10,604 nt of DNA from an uncultured Eubacteriales bacterium (GTDB taxonomy: Bacteria > Bacillota > Clostridia > Christensenellales > Borkfalkiaceae), in NCBI GenBank assembly GCA_949745625.1, contig CATJZR010000129.1, positions 1 through 10,604 on the forward strand. The letters run 5' to 3'. The translations under genes were made by a program, and so were the position numbers. The notes below the pieces were generated by a model that had not been told where the DNA came from, did not search any database, and saw only the letters and a list, made by a program, of their open reading frames with translations. Positions 6,852 through 10,604 of this stretch are shown here, one piece after another (within the stretch, counting starts at the first letter, position 1; every line of letters starts with the position of its first letter).

Positions 6852-7508
6852 TTAGTTACTCCTCTTTAAGCCGAAATAACTCGGCAACTGAAATTTAAAA
6901 TAATTGTAAACCGCCGTACAGAACGATTTGTGTTCAATAGACCATTTTGTGGCAACCCCGTCAAGCCTGCTCAAAGGGAAGCTGCCCATTGCGCGGCTGT
7001 CACGACTTTCGTTTCTGTTGTCGCCCATAAGAAAAAAATGTCCGTCCTGCACGAGATAACCGCTTTCGTCGTCGGGAAAATTGTTTACTTTTAACGCGGG
7101 GTTGTTGTAATTTGCATCGATATACTGTTCCGGCACGAGCTCGAATTCGGTTTTCCCCTTATACTTGATAAACAGCTTTCCTTCAACGAGCTTCACCCTG
7201 TCCCCGCCGAAGGCTATAGCGCGTTTTATAAAAAATTCGTTTTCACCGACGGAAACAACTACGATGTCACCGTACGTCGGCTTTGCGTGCTTATTTATAT
7301 AGATGTAGTCTCCGCCGATTACATCGTCGCTATCCGCGCCGATAAGCGTCGGCGTCATAGAGCCGTGAACGACGTAAACGCCAGAATAATTGACGGTAAA
7401 ACAAATTTCTATTGCAAATATTAAAACCACTATCGCAATAATCACGTTCAGCAGCATATTCAGTTTTGATTTAGCTTCATTGTAAAGACAGTTACGCGCT
7501 TGCTTCAT
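6852..7508 (-). CDS. lepB: Signal peptidase I (type I, membrane-anchored)
   Basis: Removes signal peptides from exported preproteins at the outer face of the membrane. From the chosen ATG it has 218 residues. One membrane anchor at about 17-39 (LLNVIIAIVVLIFAIEICF) follows a basic cytoplasmic N-terminus. The catalytic domain has GSMTPTL with nucleophile Ser50, FIKRAIAFGGDRV with general-base Lys95 and the box E motif GDNRNESRDSR (162-172). The Ser/Lys dyad marks the bacterial type, not the Ser/His archaeal-like ER type. The frame extends 12 nt to a GTG at 7520, but the ATG at 7508 sits 2 nt after the upstream stop and gives the usual basic N-terminus. Neither start has a good ribosome binding site. 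The C-terminus ends in basic residues with no second anchor. Confidence 0.94.
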   Translation of the reverse strand: MKQARNCLYNEAKSKLNMLLNVIIAIVVLIFAIEICFTVNYSGVYVVHGSMTPTLIGADSDDVIGGDYIYINKHAKPTYGDIVVVSVGENEFFIKRAIAFGGDRVKLVEGKLFIKYKGKTEFELVPEQYIDANYNNPALKVNNFPDDESGYLVQDGHFFLMGDNRNESRDSRAMGSFPLSRLDGVATKWSIEHKSFCTAVYNYFKFQLPSYFGLKRSN

Positions 7509-7510
7509 TC

Positions 7511-9187
7511 TTACAGCCACATTACGTTATTGATTGCATATTTTTCATCGCAGGAAACGCACAGCCTTACGTTGTGCGAATAGTCGGCAAGCGCGACATT
7601 GTTCTCGTTTTTGAAAAGCTTACTTTTCAAAACGAGGCTCTGCCATACGCCTCCGAGAACGGTTTGGGAATATCTGTACGATTCGCCAGCGGCGGTATCC
7701 TCTATCATGAAGACTATTTCAGCGGTTTCGTCGCAAAATACGTCTATTTTAAGTACCTTATCACGCGACGGAGAATACCTTACACTGTTAAGGCGATAAG
7801 TTGTCAATCCGTACTCGGAATAAATTCCGTCTATACCCTTAGCTTTTTTTACAATCTGCGGCAAAGCTACGTCGCCCGTAAAGAATATTCCGCCGACCGC
7901 GACCGAACGTATATCCGATATACAGAACCCGTCTGTTCCGTTTTTAGCGCTGAACATTACGCTGCATTTGTCGCAGGTATTTTTAAACCTTCCGCTCAGT
8001 TTTTTGACCGCCGTTTTCGACCATACGGTAAATCCGTTCGCGTAGGTTGCGTAGGACAGTACGAACAGCGTCGAAGTATCCTTATACACGTTCAGGTTCG
8101 TTCTGAACTCGTTATCCGATATTTTTTTTGGAGGGGCGCAAAGTATCCATTCCCTTATCGAAGAGTCGATAGCGTCCTCCGCCATATAAATTCCACATTC
8201 CTTGATGTCGCCCGAGCTTGCGAATTTGGCCGTTGCCACGAGGTTTTGCTCGCCGTCGACAGAAACGGTAATATCACCGTTTTGCGGCAAAAATACTTGC
8301 CTGCCTTTGAGATGCTTGCCGAGGAACATAAACATATCCTCGAAGCTCTTTCCGTCGATTGACGCGTCGCACTGCACCGAATAAGCAATGATGCTGTCTG
8401 CGGCAAACTCGGCGTTTATACGCGAAAAAGTATCGTAGGCGCGGTCGTAGTCGAAACGCACGTCGTTTGTGGAGCAAAGCAAAAGCATGGGGCAACGCAC
8501 GAATGGCGCATACGCCTGCGAATCGATTCCGGCTATAAAGCGATAGCGTTCGGTGTCTAGCTGCTGCTCGTCGGTGCGGTATTTGCTTATACCGAAGTAT
8601 GCAAGCCAACCGACCGCGCAAACGGGAATTGCGCAACGGAACTTGCGCGCGGCGGCAAGTTTCCAAGCAATTTCACCGCCGTCCCTTATTCCGAGAACGG
8701 CAACGGCCTCGCAGCCGGTGCGCTCGGTAACGTATTTTCTCGCATTAATGCCGACCGCCACCCACTCGTACCAGCTGGTTTTATCCGCGCTTTCGTCTAC
8801 GTATTCCTTGTTGCGTCCGCATTTGAGTGTGTTTGCGTAATCTATATTTTTCGGATATACCGTGCAGCGTTCGCCGTTCTCCCACTCGCCGCGGTAGTCC
8901 ACCATAAACGCGGAATAGCCGCGCTCGACGAAAAGGCGCAACACCGTTTCGTCGACGCTGTCAGAGCTGTCGGGGAAAATTATTACCGTTTCTTTGGACG
9001 GCGCAGTCTCGCTCGACGCAAAGACGCCGAACACCTTTACTCTGCCCTCGCCCGTCTCTCTGCCGAGGAAATTCACTCTCTCGAACTTGACTCCCCTGTC
9101 ACGCTTAACGCCGATAGTTACGGCGGACAAATCGAGAGTGTCGTCAAAATTGTTCCAAAGGGTTGTCGGCGTAAGTATATGGGACAA
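7511..9187 (-). CDS. Acetylxylan-esterase-like alpha/beta-hydrolase-fold protein lacking the catalytic serine
   Basis: A 558-residue cytoplasmic protein without signal peptide. Residues about 20-295 look like an alpha/beta hydrolase of the AXE1/dienelactone type: a strand at 66-72 (ETVIIFPD), MVDYRG (95-100), a nucleophile-elbow position VLGIRDGGEIAW (164-175) and CPMLLLCSTNDVRFDYDRAYD (232-252). In active relatives the elbow is GxSQGG; here it is GIRDGG with Arg168 in place of serine. Asp242 remains, but no histidine lies at the usual place near 271-276. Residues about 300-400 and 405-558 look like two beta-rich domains, the last possibly a jelly-roll. The TTG start is favoured by AAGGAG 7 nt upstream. 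It is the first gene of the operon. Function is unknown; a binding or regulatory role is inferred. Confidence 0.72.
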   Translation of the reverse strand: MSHILTPTTLWNNFDDTLDLSAVTIGVKRDRGVKFERVNFLGRETGEGRVKVFGVFASSETAPSKETVIIFPDSSDSVDETVLRLFVERGYSAFMVDYRGEWENGERCTVYPKNIDYANTLKCGRNKEYVDESADKTSWYEWVAVGINARKYVTERTGCEAVAVLGIRDGGEIAWKLAAARKFRCAIPVCAVGWLAYFGISKYRTDEQQLDTERYRFIAGIDSQAYAPFVRCPMLLLCSTNDVRFDYDRAYDTFSRINAEFAADSIIAYSVQCDASIDGKSFEDMFMFLGKHLKGRQVFLPQNGDITVSVDGEQNLVATAKFASSGDIKECGIYMAEDAIDSSIREWILCAPPKKISDNEFRTNLNVYKDTSTLFVLSYATYANGFTVWSKTAVKKLSGRFKNTCDKCSVMFSAKNGTDGFCISDIRSVAVGGIFFTGDVALPQIVKKAKGIDGIYSEYGLTTYRLNSVRYSPSRDKVLKIDVFCDETAEIVFMIEDTAAGESYRYSQTVLGGVWQSLVLKSKLFKNENNVALADYSHNVRLCVSCDEKYAINNVMWL

Positions 9188-9194
9188 TTTGTTT

Positions 9195-9200
9195 CTCCTT
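9195..9200 (-). promoter_or_regulatory. Ribosome binding site that fixes a TTG start
   Basis: On the minus strand, AAGGAG (9200-9195) stands 7 nt before the TTG at 9187-9185, near-ideal spacing. No ATG or GTG in this frame lies nearby, so this site decides the start of the 558-residue protein. Confidence 0.75.
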
Positions 9201-9209
9201 GCGAATAAA

Positions 9210-9224
9210 AATTTACAGTAAATT
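9210..9224. promoter_or_regulatory. Perfect 15-bp palindrome, possible operator
   Basis: AATTTACAGTAAATT has 7-bp arms (AATTTAC and GTAAATT) around one central A. It lies between the leftward promoter and the TTG start of the esterase-like gene. The 1-nt centre is too tight for an RNA hairpin, so a DNA-binding site is more likely than a transcript structure. It shares arm length and centre with the padR palindrome at 336-350 but not its sequence. Chance is possible in DNA this A+T-rich. Confidence 0.35.
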
Positions 9225-9239
9225 ACAACGAATGTAATT
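9221..9239. repeat. Inverted repeat AATTACA-N5-TGTAATT
   Basis: Perfect 7-bp arms at 9221-9227 and 9233-9239 flank the 5-nt centre ACGAA. The right arm touches the -35 box of the rightward promoter (9238-9243), and the left arm overlaps the palindrome at 9210-9224. In the leftward transcript it could form a small hairpin upstream of the ribosome binding site; as DNA it could be an operator for the rightward promoter. Confidence 0.4.
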
Positions 9240-9266
9240 GATTTTTTTCCTTCTTACACTTATAAT
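9238..9266 (+). promoter_or_regulatory. Promoter of the DnaD-like gene
   Basis: TTGATT (9238-9243), a 17-bp spacer and a perfect TATAAT (9261-9266) form a sigma-A-type promoter. Transcription would begin near 9273, giving a leader of about 60 nt before the ATG at 9335. The leader includes the small hairpin GTCC-TTTC-GGAC (9288-9299). Confidence 0.72.
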
Positions 9267-9281
9267 ATAATTTACATAAAC

Positions 9282-9310
9282 ATTATAGTCCTTTCGGACA
9301 AATAAATCAA
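9282..9310 (-). promoter_or_regulatory. Promoter of the seven-gene leftward operon
   Basis: On the minus strand, TTGATT (9310-9305), a 17-bp spacer and a perfect TATAAT (9287-9282) make a promoter with the same hexamers and spacing as its rightward counterpart. Transcription would begin near 9275 and run left with a leader of about 88 nt to the TTG start at 9187. It faces the rightward promoter, so each transcript crosses the other's promoter. Confidence 0.68.
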
Positions 9311-9334
9311 GCGATAAAAACGGAGTTTAAAAAA

Positions 9335-10604
9335 ATGCCCTTTATTTCGGTTTCCGACGAAATAGCAAATAAATCGTTCACTTACGTCGAAAACAAGTTC
9401 ATATCCAAATATCTGCCCGTTTTAGACCCCGTTGCGGTAAAGGTTTACCTGTATTCGCTTTATCTTTTCCAAAGCGGGTTCGGAGGCTCGCTCGAAGACC
9501 TTGCGTTCAAACTGAATATGACAGCAGACGAAGCGCAAAGTTATTTCGAGTATCTGGAAGAGTTCGAGCTGGTTTCGGTAATTTCCGTTTCGCCGTTCGA
9601 GGTAAAAATCCTCGACGCGGAAAATATCAGCGGCACGCCTAAGAAATTCAAGCCCGAAAAATACGCCGACTTTACCAAAGCGGTTCAAAGCATTATAAAG
9701 GGCAGAATGATTTCCACAAACGAATTCCGCGAATACTTCGTTATGCTTGAAGAATACGGCTTCGAGCAGAACGCGCTTATTATGATTATATCGTACTGCG
9801 TCAATTTAAAGGGCGACAATATCAGGCTGCAATACATAAAAAAGGTTGCCAGAAGCTTTGCCGAGGACGGCATAACCAGCGCGAAAAAGGTTGACGAAAA
9901 GCTTTCCGCCTACACCTATTCCACCACCGCGCTAATCGGTATTTTCAAGGCGGCGGGAATTAACCGACAGCCCGATATAGAGGACGACAAGCTATACAAA
10001 AAATGGACTGCCGAGCTCGGCTTCGACGACGGCGCAATTGCCGCCTGCGCTAAAAAGTTCAAGATTAAGACTACCGAAAAGCTTGACGCAACGCTCGAAG
10101 AGCTGTACAAAAACAAAAAGTTCGACGTAAAAGAAATAGAAGCCTACTGCGACGGCAGAATAGCAGTATACAACTGCGCGCTGGATATTGCCAAAGCGCT
10201 GGGCGTATATATGCAGAACGCCGCGCCGTATCTTGAAAATTACGTAAACGTCTGGTGCGACTGGGGCTTCGGCTTTACCGCGCTGAAATCAATCGCGGAA
10301 TACTGCTTTAAAAACGGAAAAAAATCGTTCGAGGAAATGAACGATTTTGTAAAAGGGCTTTACGACGACGGCGCCGTTTCCGACGGAAGCGTTAACGACT
10401 GTCTTGAAAAACTGCGCGCGCAGGACGCGTTTATCAGAAAAATGCTCAACGCCTGCGGACTTACGCGCAAGGTTATAGAATGGGACAGAACAAGCCTTGA
10501 AAAATGGCGAAGCTGGAGCTTCTCAGACGAGATGATTCTCGAAGCCGCAACCCTTTCCGCGGGAAAATCCAACCCCACCTCTTATATGAGCGGCATACTG
10601 TCTG
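9335..10604 (+). CDS. DnaD/DnaB-like primosomal replication-initiation protein with repeated DnaD-like modules (3' end outside window)
   Basis: Open from the ATG at 9335 to the window edge, 423 complete codons with no stop. GGAG at 9322-9325 lies 9 nt upstream. Residues about 15-95 look like the N-terminal winged-helix oligomerisation domain of DnaD/DnaB proteins. Four DnaD-like modules follow, marked by an aromatic-glycine-phenylalanine core before an Ala/Met-Leu/Ile helix: EEYGFEQNALIM (Phe143), WTAELGFDDGAI (Phe230), WCDWGFGFTAL (Phe312) and WRSWSFSDEMI (Phe396). The last, with its following SYMSGIL, is the most typical DnaD domain. In Bacillota such proteins act with PriA and the helicase loader to open origins and load the replicative helicase; dnaB lies in the opposing operon. 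No signal peptide or membrane helix is visible. Whether it equals DnaD or DnaB of Bacillus cannot be decided. Confidence 0.82.
   Translation, partial: MPFISVSDEIANKSFTYVENKFISKYLPVLDPVAVKVYLYSLYLFQSGFGGSLEDLAFKLNMTADEAQSYFEYLEEFELVSVISVSPFEVKILDAENISGTPKKFKPEKYADFTKAVQSIIKGRMISTNEFREYFVMLEEYGFEQNALIMIISYCVNLKGDNIRLQYIKKVARSFAEDGITSAKKVDEKLSAYTYSTTALIGIFKAAGINRQPDIEDDKLYKKWTAELGFDDGAIAACAKKFKIKTTEKLDATLEELYKNKKFDVKEIEAYCDGRIAVYNCALDIAKALGVYMQNAAPYLENYVNVWCDWGFGFTALKSIAEYCFKNGKKSFEEMNDFVKGLYDDGAVSDGSVNDCLEKLRAQDAFIRKMLNACGLTRKVIEWDRTSLEKWRSWSFSDEMILEAATLSAGKSNPTSYMSGILS

Noticed and set aside
7509..7520. GTG start for signal peptidase at 7520
   Set aside because: It overlaps the upstream stop region, has no ribosome binding site, and adds only four residues; the ATG at 7508 is just after the stop. 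The choice does not affect any domain.
7574..8362. Rightward 262-codon open frame inside the esterase-like gene
   Set aside because: Antisense shadow of the 558-residue gene, without ribosome binding site or recognisable domain.
9188..9334. Replication origin or DnaA boxes in the A+T-rich intergenic region
   Set aside because: The region is A+T-rich and next to replication genes, but no TTATCCACA-like box was found; the TTACA words do not fit the DnaA consensus.
9422..10578. Several short leftward open frames opposite the DnaD-like gene
   Set aside because: They are antisense to an unbroken reading frame with a good start and repeated protein modules; their translations show no domain.

Overview
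The window reads as a chromosomal segment of a Bacillota (Firmicutes) bacterium, most likely from Clostridia. The signs are a DnaD-type replication-initiation gene beside a replicative helicase, a YwlE-type arginine-phosphatase homologue between Sua5 and RpiB (the order known from Bacillus subtilis ywlC-ywlE-ywlF), A+T-rich consensus promoters and purine-rich ribosome binding sites. No genus can be named. No tRNA, rRNA, CRISPR array, transposase or integrase was seen.

Left edge (1-363): a leftward gene starts at 77 and runs off the window; its 25 visible residues match the N-terminus of QueD of the preQ1/queuosine pathway. Its promoter is at 209-237. The leader of about 125 nt holds a hairpin with an A-rich tail resembling a preQ1-I aptamer, then an intrinsic-terminator-like hairpin with a U6 tract just before the ribosome binding site. 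This looks like a transcription-attenuating riboswitch.

315-1687: a rightward pair, a PadR-family repressor and an alpha/beta hydrolase, 4 nt apart. A perfect 15-bp palindrome covers the padR -10 box, suggesting autorepression. In sample lines this pair has lower G+C (about 33-38%) than the operon to its right (about 55%), so it may have been acquired separately.

1754-9187: seven leftward genes in one very tight operon. In transcription order they are an esterase-like protein without a catalytic serine, signal peptidase I, oligoendopeptidase F, replicative helicase DnaB, threonylcarbamoyl-AMP synthase Sua5, YwlE and RpiB. Junctions range from a 4-nt overlap to a 6-nt gap. The operon joins protein export and peptide turnover, DNA replication, tRNA modification, phosphoarginine signalling and pentose phosphate metabolism.

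9188-9334: an A+T-rich control region between oppositely directed genes. It carries two good promoters of identical hexamers (TTGATT-N17-TATAAT) whose -10 boxes face each other around position 9274, plus two perfect inverted repeats.

9335-10604: a rightward gene, open to the window edge, encoding a DnaD/DnaB-like primosomal protein. It has an N-terminal winged-helix-like region and at least four DnaD-like modules repeating every 82-87 residues. With the helicase gene in the opposing operon, this links replication initiation genes on both sides of the control region.
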